Below, one piece after another: positions 1 through 5,708 of a stretch of DNA of 9,014 nt; position 1 is the first letter of the stretch; each line of letters starts with the position of its first letter. Source of the DNA: Patescibacteria group bacterium (GTDB lineage: Bacteria > Patescibacteriota > Gracilibacteria > BD1-5 > UBA2023). The position numbers and the translations under genes were made by a program. The notes beneath the pieces were generated by a model that saw only the letters and a list, made by a program, of their open reading frames with translations, had not been told where the DNA came from and did no database searches. The stretch covers positions 1-9,014 of the forward strand of contig JAUPLX010000141.1 in assembly GCA_030836665.1 (NCBI GenBank). Direction: 5' to 3'.

Positions 1-729
1 AAGCTCGAACACGCGTCGGTCGAACATCTCGGCCGTGCCAAGACCGTCACCGCGACCAAGGGGGATACCACCATCGTCGGCGGAGCCGGGGACAAATCCC
101 GCATCGACGCCCGCATCCGCGAAATCAAGGCCCAGGTCGAAGCGACCAAATCCGACTACGATAAGGAAAAGCTTCTCGAACGTCTCGCGAAACTCGCCGG
201 AGGCATCGCCGTCATCAAGGTCGGGGCCGCGAGCGAAGTCGAAATGAAGGAAAAGAAACTCCGTATCGAAGACGCGCTCAACGCGACCAAGGCCGCCGTC
301 GACGAAGGCGTCGTCGCCGGAGGCGGAGTCGCCCTTCTTAAGGCCGCCCGCGTACTTGACGGAGTCAAGCTCGACAACCGCGACCAGGAAATCGGCGCGC
401 ACATCGTCGCCCGCGCGCTTTCGTACCCGGTTCGCCAGATTGCCGAGAACGCCGGAAAGGAAGGTGCCGTCGTCGTCGCCGAAATCGTCCGCCATGCCGA
501 CGCGAATTTCGGATACGATGCCGCCCGGGACGAATTCACCGACATGGTGAAGGCCGGAATCATCGATCCGAAGAAGGTCGCCCGCAGCGCGCTCGAAAAC
601 GCCATTTCCATCGCCGGGATGTTCCTGACTACCGAAGCGCTCATCGTAGAGGCTCCGAAAAAGGAATCTTCCTGCTCGCACGACGCGGGCGCTGCCGCCG
701 GAATGGGCGGAGGAATGGGCATGTACTAG
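1..729 (+). CDS. groEL: Chaperonin GroEL, C-terminal part (5' end outside the window)
   Basis: This is the last 242 residues of the 60-kDa chaperonin, the ATP-driven double-ring folding machine of the cytoplasm. The frame is open from base 1 and ends with TAG. Alignment by eye with E. coli GroEL places the first residue near position 308, so the apical-domain end, second intermediate segment and C-terminal equatorial domain are present. Family signatures seen are SDYDKEKLLERLAKLAGG, GAASEVEMKEKK, EDAL (fragment residue 91, equivalent to the ATP-hydrolysing Asp398), GVVAGGGVAL (nucleotide-binding glycines) and GIIDPKKV (equivalent of Asp495). The C-terminal tail is a short Gly/Met stretch (GMGGGMGMY) as in typical GroEL, but it follows a segment with SSCSHDAG and ends in Tyr instead of Met. 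The start, promoter and any groES partner lie upstream of the window. A strong hairpin terminator follows 22 bases after the stop. Confidence 0.98.
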   Translation, partial: KLEHASVEHLGRAKTVTATKGDTTIVGGAGDKSRIDARIREIKAQVEATKSDYDKEKLLERLAKLAGGIAVIKVGAASEVEMKEKKLRIEDALNATKAAVDEGVVAGGGVALLKAARVLDGVKLDNRDQEIGAHIVARALSYPVRQIAENAGKEGAVVVAEIVRHADANFGYDAARDEFTDMVKAGIIDPKKVARSALENAISIAGMFLTTEALIVEAPKKESSCSHDAGAAAGMGGGMGMY

Positions 730-751
730 GCTCTCCAGTCGAAAAACCTCG

Positions 752-783
752 AAAAATCCCCACGAACTCCGTGGGGATTTTTT
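752..783. terminator. Bidirectional intrinsic terminator between groEL and the leftward operon
   Basis: A perfect 12-bp stem (752-763 with 771-782, arm AAAAATCCCCAC) encloses a 7-base loop. On + the stem ends in a run of T to 783; on - the complement also ends in a T-run, because the arm begins with A's. It lies between the convergent groEL stop (729) and the stop of the leftward 201-residue gene (835), so it can end transcripts from both sides. Confidence 0.92.
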
Positions 784-834
784 AGTGATCGGGATTTTTT
801 TCGGAATTCGCGCTTCGAATCCCTGTTTTTCGGA

Positions 835-1440
835 TTATTGGATGGGTACGATGACGTCCACTTCTTCCGCGAAACGTTCGATGAGCCGTTGCGTTTCGCA
901 ACTGTGCTCGTATTCTTCGGCCATCGCCCGCAGACAGGAACAAAAAATCCGCAATGCCTGGCGTTTCGGATGATCGCCTCGCAGCCGTTCCGAAGCGGAC
1001 GCTACGTACGGCGAGTACGGGGAGGCGGCCATTTCCCCATCCATTTTGAGCCATTCGGTGAATGCCGGCGGCTTTCCGGGAACGGGAGGTTCCTCGAACC
1101 GCCCGAAGAACACGACGAGGTGTTTTTCCTTTTTTCGGAGAAGGGCGCTTTCCTCACGCCGTACCCGCGGACTCGCGATACGGTCCGCTTCTTGGGAGAA
1201 GAGCAGATAGAATTGCCGTTCGACCGAATCGACCGTAACGGTCGCCCGAACGTTCTTACGGTCGACGACCTCGAATTTGATGCCGTTCGCCTCGAACCGG
1301 TCTCCCGAAGAACAGAGCGAAAGCACTTGGGATTGTTCGAATTCGCGGACGATTCCGATGGCGTGGCCTTCGAGGGCTTCGAGAGGGCAAAAGACGTTCT
1401 CCGGATCTCGGCATCCGGCGGTTTCGAAGAATGGAAGCAT
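835..1440 (-). CDS. Uncharacterised 201-residue protein, second gene of the leftward operon
   Basis: I do not recognise this protein. The ATG at 1440 lies 2 bases after the TAA of the preceding gene (TAA-AC-ATG), so it is almost certainly co-transcribed and probably translationally coupled; no Shine-Dalgarno sequence precedes it. There is no signal peptide or membrane segment. Residues about 1-75 look like a small beta-rich unit (MLPFFETAGC at the start, then alternating strands such as IKFEVVDRKNVRATVTVD). The middle is basic and charged (RVRREESALLRKKEKH). The C-terminal third is helical and ends in acidic helices and a VDVIVPIQ tail. It has several cysteines (residues 10 and 18 and others, including a CSC and a HSC), unusual for a protein of this size. 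The longer in-frame extension upstream of 1440 runs through the end of the neighbouring gene and is rejected as a start. The stop TAA is followed by the shared hairpin at 752-783. Cytoplasmic location is inferred only from the absence of targeting signals. Confidence 0.8.
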   Translation of the reverse strand: MLPFFETAGCRDPENVFCPLEALEGHAIGIVREFEQSQVLSLCSSGDRFEANGIKFEVVDRKNVRATVTVDSVERQFYLLFSQEADRIASPRVRREESALLRKKEKHLVVFFGRFEEPPVPGKPPAFTEWLKMDGEMAASPYSPYVASASERLRGDHPKRQALRIFCSCLRAMAEEYEHSCETQRLIERFAEEVDVIVPIQ

Positions 1441-1442
1441 GT

Positions 1443-2531
1443 TTAGCGTTTGCACATCGCGGCGTATTTCGTCGCGAGTTCGGCGTTTTTCGCCGATTTG
1501 GCGATGAATGCGGCGTCCTTGGCGATAGTACAATCGAATTTCGAACCCTGGATCGTTTCGATGGACTGCACGTCCTTAAGCGAATCGGCGTATTTCCCCG
1601 TTATGTAGAGGCTCCGGTAGCGGATGGTGAGGATTTCCACGTCGTTCGGATTCTTCGCGAGGTACGCGTTCGCGAGTTTGATGGCATCGGCGAGCTTGTT
1701 CTTGTCGTAGGCCGCGCGCACGCTTTTGGCGGTTACGTCGGCGGAAACGACGGCAGTCGAAGGAGCGGTCGTCGTGGTCGGAGCGGCAGTGCCCGCATTC
1801 GTGGTCGGCGCCGTTGCCGCAGGGGCGGTCGTCGGAACGTCGTCGAGAAGCTTGCCCTTATAGGAAGGGTTCTTCACCCTTACCCGACTGGACGACGAGT
1901 ACGGGTTCGAACCGAAGAGCGTCTTGTATTTCTGAACGTCGTAGTTGAGGTCGAATACGCCGGCCACGCTCGTCTTGTATCCGGAATCGTAATGGAAGAG
2001 CATCTTCGTTTTGAACGCCGTAACGCCCGCGGGATTTTTCCCATCGTCGATCGAAATGAAGAACGCGCGTTTTTCCGGAATGAATTCGAAGAGTCCGAGT
2101 TCCGAATCCGAAGGGAGTCCGTTTTCTTTCAGAATGTCCGAAAACTGCGCCGTTACGGCCCTGATGACCGCATCGTATTCGGCGTTGCCGGTACTGGAGG
2201 AAGAAGTCGGTTTTACCGTTGCGGCGGGGGTTTTTGCCGGAACGGAAGGAGTCTTGACCGGCGCTTCGTCGTCGAGCGGGGAGAGCGTGAGTCCTCCGGA
2301 AGCCGGCGCGGTTACCGCATTCGCGGGCTTCGAACCGGAGAGTTGGGATTTCAATTGGGCGTTTTCCGCTTCGAGTGCGGCGATGCGGCTCTCGTATCGG
2401 GCGATGAGCCGGGCGATGGCATCGGTGACGTCCGCTTTCAGGACGGACGGGTCGGTGTCGGCGTACGAAAACGCGGGAACCGCGAAAATCGCGAGGAGCG
2501 AAACGACGGCGAGGTTTTTTTTCAGTGCCAT
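1443..2531 (-). CDS. Exported coiled-coil and TPR-like protein, 362 residues
   Basis: No family is recognised, but the architecture is clear. Residues 1-23 form a Sec signal peptide: MALKKN, a hydrophobic core and a cleavage-like FSYA before DTD. A short coiled coil follows at about 30-62 (IARLIARYESRIAALEAENA). Next come a Pro/Ala/Thr/Ser linker and a globular alpha/beta domain of about 120 residues containing LGLFEFIPEKRAFFISIDDG. A second very Thr/Ala/Pro-rich linker leads to a C-terminal helical region of about 100 residues that reads like two TPR-type helical hairpins (ADAIKLANAYLAKNPNDVEI, then YITGKYADSLKDVQSI). The only cysteines I see are two near the C-terminus (FDCTIAKD and AAMCKR), which could form a disulfide outside the cytoplasm. 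ATG at 2531 is chosen because it begins the signal peptide and the promoter and palindromes lie just upstream; extension to 2732 would read through them. Codons 4-6 contain an A8 run. It heads an operon with the 201-residue gene. Location outside the membrane is inferred. Confidence 0.88.
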   Translation of the reverse strand: MALKKNLAVVSLLAIFAVPAFSYADTDPSVLKADVTDAIARLIARYESRIAALEAENAQLKSQLSGSKPANAVTAPASGGLTLSPLDDEAPVKTPSVPAKTPAATVKPTSSSSTGNAEYDAVIRAVTAQFSDILKENGLPSDSELGLFEFIPEKRAFFISIDDGKNPAGVTAFKTKMLFHYDSGYKTSVAGVFDLNYDVQKYKTLFGSNPYSSSSRVRVKNPSYKGKLLDDVPTTAPAATAPTTNAGTAAPTTTTAPSTAVVSADVTAKSVRAAYDKNKLADAIKLANAYLAKNPNDVEILTIRYRSLYITGKYADSLKDVQSIETIQGSKFDCTIAKDAAFIAKSAKNAELATKYAAMCKR

Positions 2532-2550
2532 GGGCCGAAGAAGGGAAAGA

Positions 2551-2584
2551 ATACGGAAATCCCGTAAAATATACCCTTCCGTAT
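2551..2584. repeat. Inverted repeat ATACGGAA / TTCCGTAT flanking the leftward -10 box
   Basis: The 8-bp arms at 2551-2558 and 2577-2584 are exact reverse complements separated by 18 bases. The -10 box (2568-2573) lies between them. The repeat could be an operator for a two-site regulator or a chance inverted repeat; a few 8-bp arms at such spacing are expected by chance in 9 kb. Confidence 0.35.
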
Positions 2585-2595
2585 CCGTATCGCAA
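2568..2595 (-). promoter_or_regulatory. Sigma-70-type promoter of the leftward operon
   Basis: On the minus strand a -35 box TTGCGA (2595-2590) is followed by a 16-base spacer and a -10 box TATATT (2573-2568). The ATG at 2531 lies 36 bases beyond the -10, giving a leader of roughly 30 bases that is pyrimidine-rich and has no Shine-Dalgarno sequence. The -10 is a five-of-six match, the -35 a four-of-six match. Confidence 0.65.
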
Positions 2596-2606
2596 ATTTT
2601 TGCGAT
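2589..2606. promoter_or_regulatory. 18-bp palindrome over the -35 box, candidate operator
   Basis: ATCGCAAA-TT-TTTGCGAT is a perfect inverted repeat with 8-bp arms and a 2-bp centre. The leftward -35 box (2590-2595) lies inside its left arm, a position where a dimeric regulator would block RNA polymerase. No regulator gene is visible in the window, so the binding protein is unknown. Confidence 0.45.
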
Positions 2607-2681
2607 GGCGACCGGCCTGCGTTCGTTCCGCCGACGTCCGGACTCCGAGCGTCCGTCGGTACGAAGCGGGAAGTCCGACGC

Positions 2682-2710
2682 TTGACGCTTTGCCGAATTG
2701 CGAGTAAGAT
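2682..2710 (+). promoter_or_regulatory. Sigma-70-type promoter of the 179-residue/methyltransferase operon
   Basis: TTGACG (2682-2687), a 17-base spacer, and TAAGAT (2705-2710) make a near-consensus promoter. The ATG at 2738 follows after 27 bases, so the leader is about 20 bases long and contains no Shine-Dalgarno sequence. Confidence 0.85.
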
Positions 2711-2737
2711 AGGCCGCGTTATCCCGTTCCACGAACC

Positions 2738-3277
2738 ATGAAAGACTTCTTCGAAGCCTACCGCAAGAGCGCGTCCAAAAAAAATGCCGCCATCGTAGCC
2801 GCCGCTTTCGTCTTCGCGGTTTCGGTCAACGCCCTCCTGTTCGGTACCGACGCGGGCGTCCGCATCCAGACTTCGGCAATCCAATACGCCGGAGGCAAAG
2901 CCGCCGACGTTTCCGCCGATCTTACCCTTTCTTCCGCGGGTACCGGTTCCGATCTCGTTAAACTCAAGCTCGAACGCACCGCCAAAGACGTGAAAGAAAT
3001 CCGTGCCACGCTCGTTTCCGATTCTTCCGCGCTTCAGATTAAGGACGTTTTTTCCACCGATAAGGAGGCGGAAATCACGAAAATCAGCAACGTCGACGGC
3101 ATGATGCTCCTCAATATCCGTTTCGCCGCACCTCGCGACGTAGCCGCCGGTACCGAGCTCGCCACCGCCGCGTATGCGAAAACCGGTTCCGGAAAGACCC
3201 AAATCGGTCTCGTGGAAACCTCGTTCGTCTCCGGCGACGCGACCTACGAGCTTTCGAGTTCCGCGATCGAACTCTAA
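2738..3277 (+). CDS. Membrane-anchored protein with a predicted beta-sandwich (cohesin-like?) domain, 179 residues
   Basis: Residues 1-16 are short and basic (YRKSASKKN). Residues 17-36 form one hydrophobic helix (AAIVAAAFVFAVSVNALLFG), consistent with an uncleaved signal-anchor that leaves the remaining 140 residues outside the membrane. That part alternates short polar strands: ADVSADLTLSS, KEIRATLVSDSSALQIKDVF, GMMLLNIRF, TQIGLVETSFVSGDATYEL. The order (an early strand, a G-M-L-I-F strand, then a G-T-E-L-A strand and a late T-x-I-G-L strand) resembles the cohesin/carbohydrate-binding beta-sandwich fold; this is pattern impression, not a match I could test. It has no cysteine. The TAA stop shares its last base with the ATG of the methyltransferase gene, so the two are one transcription unit and probably translationally coupled, although the functional link is not obvious. 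An A8 run covers codons 14-16. Confidence 0.88.
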   Translation: MKDFFEAYRKSASKKNAAIVAAAFVFAVSVNALLFGTDAGVRIQTSAIQYAGGKAADVSADLTLSSAGTGSDLVKLKLERTAKDVKEIRATLVSDSSALQIKDVFSTDKEAEITKISNVDGMMLLNIRFAAPRDVAAGTELATAAYAKTGSGKTQIGLVETSFVSGDATYELSSSAIEL

Positions 3278-4686
3278 TGAAAAAAAACACCGTTCTCGAA
3301 AACGTCCGCATCGACAAGCTCGTCTTCGGCGGCAAGGGCCTCGCCGTCCATCCGGACGGGCGTAAAATCATGGTTTCCGGAGGGGCGATTCCGGGGCAAA
3401 CGGTCAATCTCCGCATCCTCAAGTCCAAGAAAAACTACCTCGAAGCCCAGATTCAGGGTATCGTCGCGAAGTCGCCCTTCGAGGGGGACCTCCCGGCCCA
3501 TTACCAGGTCTACGGAGGCTGCAAATGGCTTCCGATCCGCTACGACAAGCAACTCGAAATCAAGGACGACCAAGTAAAAGACGCGCTCCGCATCCTTCGC
3601 GATAAGCTCGAAAATACGGTCTTCCATCCCATCGTGGCGTCTCCGGAAATCTACGGATACCGGAACAAGGTCGAATTTTCCTGGGGCAAATACATTTCCG
3701 ACCGGGAGGGCGTCCGGGACGAATTCCGTTTCGGCTTCCATAAGCAGGGCGAATTCGACCGCATCGTCGACTGCGACTACTGTGTCCTCGCCGACGACCG
3801 TATCAACGAAATCTTCGCGGCCGTCCGCGACTATTCCCGGGATTCCGGCATTCCCACGTACGACCCCAAGACCCAAATCGGTTTCTGGCGGCATTTCGTC
3901 GTCCGGAAGTCCAAGTCGACCGGCGCGACCATGCTCGTTTTCTCGGCCAATACCGATTATGAGGGCTTCACTCGGAAGGAAGAAGGGGAATTGCTCGTCT
4001 TCGTCCGTCAGACGCTCGTGCCGAAATTTCCGGAAATCGAATCCGCCTACCTGCTCCGCAATACGGGGAAGGCCGACATCGTCACCGGCGAAGCCGTAAA
4101 GATCCACGGATCGGATACCATCGTCGAAAACCTTCTCGGTCTCGAATTCGAAATCCACCCGAAGAGCTTCTTCCAGACCAATTCCCTCGGAGCCGAAAAG
4201 CTCTACGAGACGGCGCTTTCGCTCATGAAGGGACAGGGCGGGACCCTTCTCGACCTCTATGCCGGAACGGGAACCATCGGCATCCTCCTCGCGAAACGCT
4301 TCGATACGGTCCACTCGGTCGAACTCGTTCCCGAGGCGAGTGCCGACGGCAAGCGCAACGCGGCGCGGAACGGCGTGAAGAACGTGGAATTTTTCGCCGG
4401 GAAGGCCGAAGATTTCGTCAAAGCGTTCCTCGCATCGGGAAAGAAGGCCGACGCGATCATGATCGACCCTCCGCGCGACGGCATGCATCCCGACGCTCCG
4501 AAGACCATCCTCGAATTCAAAGCGAAAGAAATCGTCTACGTCAGCTGCAATCCCGCGACGCTCGCCCGCGATCTCGTCGTTTTGCTCGAATCCGGAGAAT
4601 ACCGGTTGACCGACGTGGTCGCGGTGGACATGTTTCCCCATACGCACCATATCGAAACGGTCGCGCGGCTGGAGCGCGTATCGTAA
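3277..4686 (+). CDS. TRAM-domain RNA (uracil-C5)-methyltransferase, RumA/TrmA family
   Basis: This 469-residue enzyme should transfer a methyl group from S-adenosylmethionine to carbon 5 of a uridine in rRNA or tRNA. Residues about 5-65 are an N-terminal TRAM RNA-binding domain. The C-terminal Rossmann-type domain has the SAM motif DLYAGTGTIG (326-335), DPPRDGMH (from 397), the catalytic nucleophile in VSCNPATLARD (Cys424) and the terminal FPHTHHIETVARLER carrying the general-base glutamate. The length and the TRAM domain fit the RlmD/RlmCD branch rather than short TrmA. The iron-sulfur region is altered: family members with a cluster have two cysteines just before GGC, whereas here the segment reads PAHYQVYGGCKW and keeps only Cys82; Cys166 or Cys169 is in the region of the fourth ligand. 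A [4Fe-4S] cluster is therefore doubtful. ATG at 3277 overlaps the preceding TAA by one base; no Shine-Dalgarno. The exact target uridine cannot be read from sequence, so no symbol is given. Confidence 0.95.
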   Translation: MKKNTVLENVRIDKLVFGGKGLAVHPDGRKIMVSGGAIPGQTVNLRILKSKKNYLEAQIQGIVAKSPFEGDLPAHYQVYGGCKWLPIRYDKQLEIKDDQVKDALRILRDKLENTVFHPIVASPEIYGYRNKVEFSWGKYISDREGVRDEFRFGFHKQGEFDRIVDCDYCVLADDRINEIFAAVRDYSRDSGIPTYDPKTQIGFWRHFVVRKSKSTGATMLVFSANTDYEGFTRKEEGELLVFVRQTLVPKFPEIESAYLLRNTGKADIVTGEAVKIHGSDTIVENLLGLEFEIHPKSFFQTNSLGAEKLYETALSLMKGQGGTLLDLYAGTGTIGILLAKRFDTVHSVELVPEASADGKRNAARNGVKNVEFFAGKAEDFVKAFLASGKKADAIMIDPPRDGMHPDAPKTILEFKAKEIVYVSCNPATLARDLVVLLESGEYRLTDVVAVDMFPHTHHIETVARLERVS

Positions 4687-4701
4687 CGCTGCGCATTTCC
4701 T

Positions 4702-4736
4702 ATGAAAACCCCTCCGGGCTCCGGAGGGGTTTTCAT
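4702..4736. terminator. Bidirectional intrinsic terminator between the methyltransferase and L,D-transpeptidase genes
   Basis: A perfect 16-bp stem (4702-4717 with 4721-4736) with the 3-base loop GCT. The G/C core CCCCTCCGG is flanked by AAAA and TTTT, so it presents a short T-run in both directions. It follows the methyltransferase stop (4686) by 15 bases, and its last base is the final base of the convergent gene's TAA (4738-4736). It can serve both transcripts. Confidence 0.93.
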
Positions 4737-5584
4737 TATCGGACGACGACTTTCGTGCCGGATTTGATTTCGCGGAAGATGACTTCCTGGTAAAAGCCCG
4801 GAACGCGGATGCATCCGTGCGAAAGGGGAGTTCCGTTCACTCTTCCGTGATGGAGGAATACGTGTCCCTCGACGTTTACCGCATAGGGCATCGGGGCGTT
4901 TTCGTAGAGCTTCGAACGCTTGTAGGATTCTTTGTAGCTCGCCGTGAAGGTGCCGCGGGGAGTGGCGTGCCCCTTGGTTCCGAGGGAAACGTGGGTCGCA
5001 AGGGCGAGTTTTCCGTTTTGATAGAAGGCGAGTGCGGTCTTACCCTCGGGGGTGACGTCCACGAATACCAGATCGTCGGTTTCCCTTACGCCTGCCGGAA
5101 GCTTTTTGTCGGCTTTGGAAAAATCCGCGATAGTAGCCGGAAATACCATTTCAAGCCCGTAGAATACGGCCGGGAATTGGATTTCCGAATATTTCCCCAA
5201 GGAGGTGTCGTAGACGGTCTTTCCTTTGGAATCGGCAGTCGGAACTACTTCGTTTTCCAAGGCCAGGATGGCTTCGTATTGGTTGAGTCCCAAGAAATCG
5301 GAAACTTTTTTCGACATTCCGGACATTCCGAGCGGGGTCTTCGAAATTCCGGCAAGGTCTTTTTTGAGGGTTCGGGGAATCTTCGGTACCGCGGCCTCGA
5401 CGTTCGTCGGAACCGTCATCGGAGGGGCCGCCGACGGCCCGGTTCCCGCTGGAGGAACCGTGGCGACCGTTCGCGCTACGCGATCGGCCGTTCGGTCGGC
5501 GACTTGTTTGCTTTCGGTCGCGTAGCAACCGCTCAATGCCAACGCTTGGGCGAAAATCGCCGATTTGATAACGTTTCTTTCCAT
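4736..5584 (-). CDS. Lipoprotein L,D-transpeptidase (YkuD family)
   Basis: The 282-residue product should crosslink peptidoglycan stem peptides (or attach proteins to them) outside the membrane through a cysteine acyl-enzyme. Residues 1-20 form a lipoprotein signal peptide with a lipobox LSGC (17-20), so Cys20 would be lipidated. A short helical stretch and a Pro/Ala/Thr linker (about 43-68) follow, then about 100 residues (69-168) of a domain I cannot name. The YkuD catalytic domain covers about 169-282: TPRGTF at 208-213, the histidines in LHHGR (245-246), and the active-site motif SHGCIRV with His256, catalytic Cys258 and Arg260. All key catalytic residues are intact. ATG at 5584 gives the signal peptide directly; the next upstream sequence is the promoter. 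No Shine-Dalgarno. It is a single-gene unit, divergent from the 1023-residue gene and convergent with the methyltransferase gene. The specific activity (3-3 crosslinks, protein anchoring, or an endopeptidase-like role) is not determined by the motif. Confidence 0.95.
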   Translation of the reverse strand: MERNVIKSAIFAQALALSGCYATESKQVADRTADRVARTVATVPPAGTGPSAAPPMTVPTNVEAAVPKIPRTLKKDLAGISKTPLGMSGMSKKVSDFLGLNQYEAILALENEVVPTADSKGKTVYDTSLGKYSEIQFPAVFYGLEMVFPATIADFSKADKKLPAGVRETDDLVFVDVTPEGKTALAFYQNGKLALATHVSLGTKGHATPRGTFTASYKESYKRSKLYENAPMPYAVNVEGHVFLHHGRVNGTPLSHGCIRVPGFYQEVIFREIKSGTKVVVR

Positions 5585-5608
5585 GTTCGGAAAAAGTGAT
5601 AGATGGTA

Positions 5609-5635
5609 AATCTAATTATTTTTCAGATATGTCAA
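5609..5635 (-). promoter_or_regulatory. Candidate promoter of the L,D-transpeptidase gene
   Basis: On the minus strand a perfect -35 hexamer TTGACA (5635-5630) is followed, after a short 15-base spacer, by TAGATT (5614-5609). The ATG at 5584 comes 24 bases later. The intervening DNA is A/T-rich, unlike the surrounding sequence. The -10 assignment is less certain than the -35. Confidence 0.55.
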
Positions 5636-5653
5636 GCACGTAGGCGCCGATTT

Positions 5654-5682
5654 TTGCGAATCGGAAAAAAATAGGGTAACCT
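5654..5682 (+). promoter_or_regulatory. Candidate promoter of the 1023-residue gene
   Basis: TTGCGA (5654-5659), a 17-base spacer containing an A7 tract, and TAACCT (5677-5682). The -10 is a weak match, but the -35 is the same hexamer as in the leftward operon promoter, and the 26-base distance from -10 to ATG equals that of the other rightward promoters (27 bases). A 6-bp inverted repeat CCGATT/AATCGG (5647-5664) surrounds the -35 box. Confidence 0.5.
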
Positions 5683-5684
5683 GA

Positions 5685-5708
5685 AGGGGAAACAGTTAAT
5701 TCTCCCCT
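5685..5708 (+). promoter_or_regulatory. Possible leader hairpin abutting the start codon of the 1023-residue gene
   Basis: AGGGGA (5685-5690) and TCCCCT (5703-5708) are exact reverse complements with a 12-base loop; the second arm ends at the base before ATG. If transcription starts near 5685-5689, the whole leader would be this hairpin. The predicted start of transcription is close to the first arm, so the hairpin may be incomplete in the RNA. Confidence 0.3.

Larger units (their letters stand above)
2532..2737. other. Divergent intergenic region, 206 bases
   Basis: It separates the two start codons 2531 (-) and 2738 (+). The left half holds the leftward promoter with its two inverted repeats; the right end holds the rightward promoter. 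The centre, 2607-2681, is G+C-rich with a short CCGACG/CGTCGG inverted repeat (2631-2636, 2654-2659) and two copies of CGTCCG; I see no reading frame or RNA gene in it. Confidence 0.7.

Noticed and set aside
809..830. Imperfect hairpin GGAATTCG / CGAATCC followed by a T-run
   Set aside because: It needs a bulge, and the stronger perfect terminator at 752-783 already ends groEL; retained only as a possible back-up.
1441..1533. Upstream extension of the 201-residue gene
   Set aside because: It would overlap the end of the preceding gene by about 90 bases; the ATG at 1440, two bases after that stop, is the economical start.
1431..2567. Plus-strand open frame of 378 codons opposite the leftward operon
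   Set aside because: Arg/Gly/Phe-rich product with no signal or motif, covering a gene with a clear signal peptide and TPR-like end on the other strand; it also runs through the promoter.
2631..2659. Short inverted and direct repeats (CCGACG/CGTCGG, CGTCCG twice) in the divergent region
   Set aside because: Six-base matches in G+C-rich DNA are expected by chance, and they do not align with either promoter.
2532..2732. Upstream extension of the exported protein to 2732
   Set aside because: It would place 67 residues before a good signal peptide and read through the promoter and both inverted repeats.
3274..4650. Long minus-strand open frame opposite the methyltransferase gene
   Set aside because: The plus strand carries all catalytic motifs of a known enzyme; the antisense frame is a by-product of codon bias.
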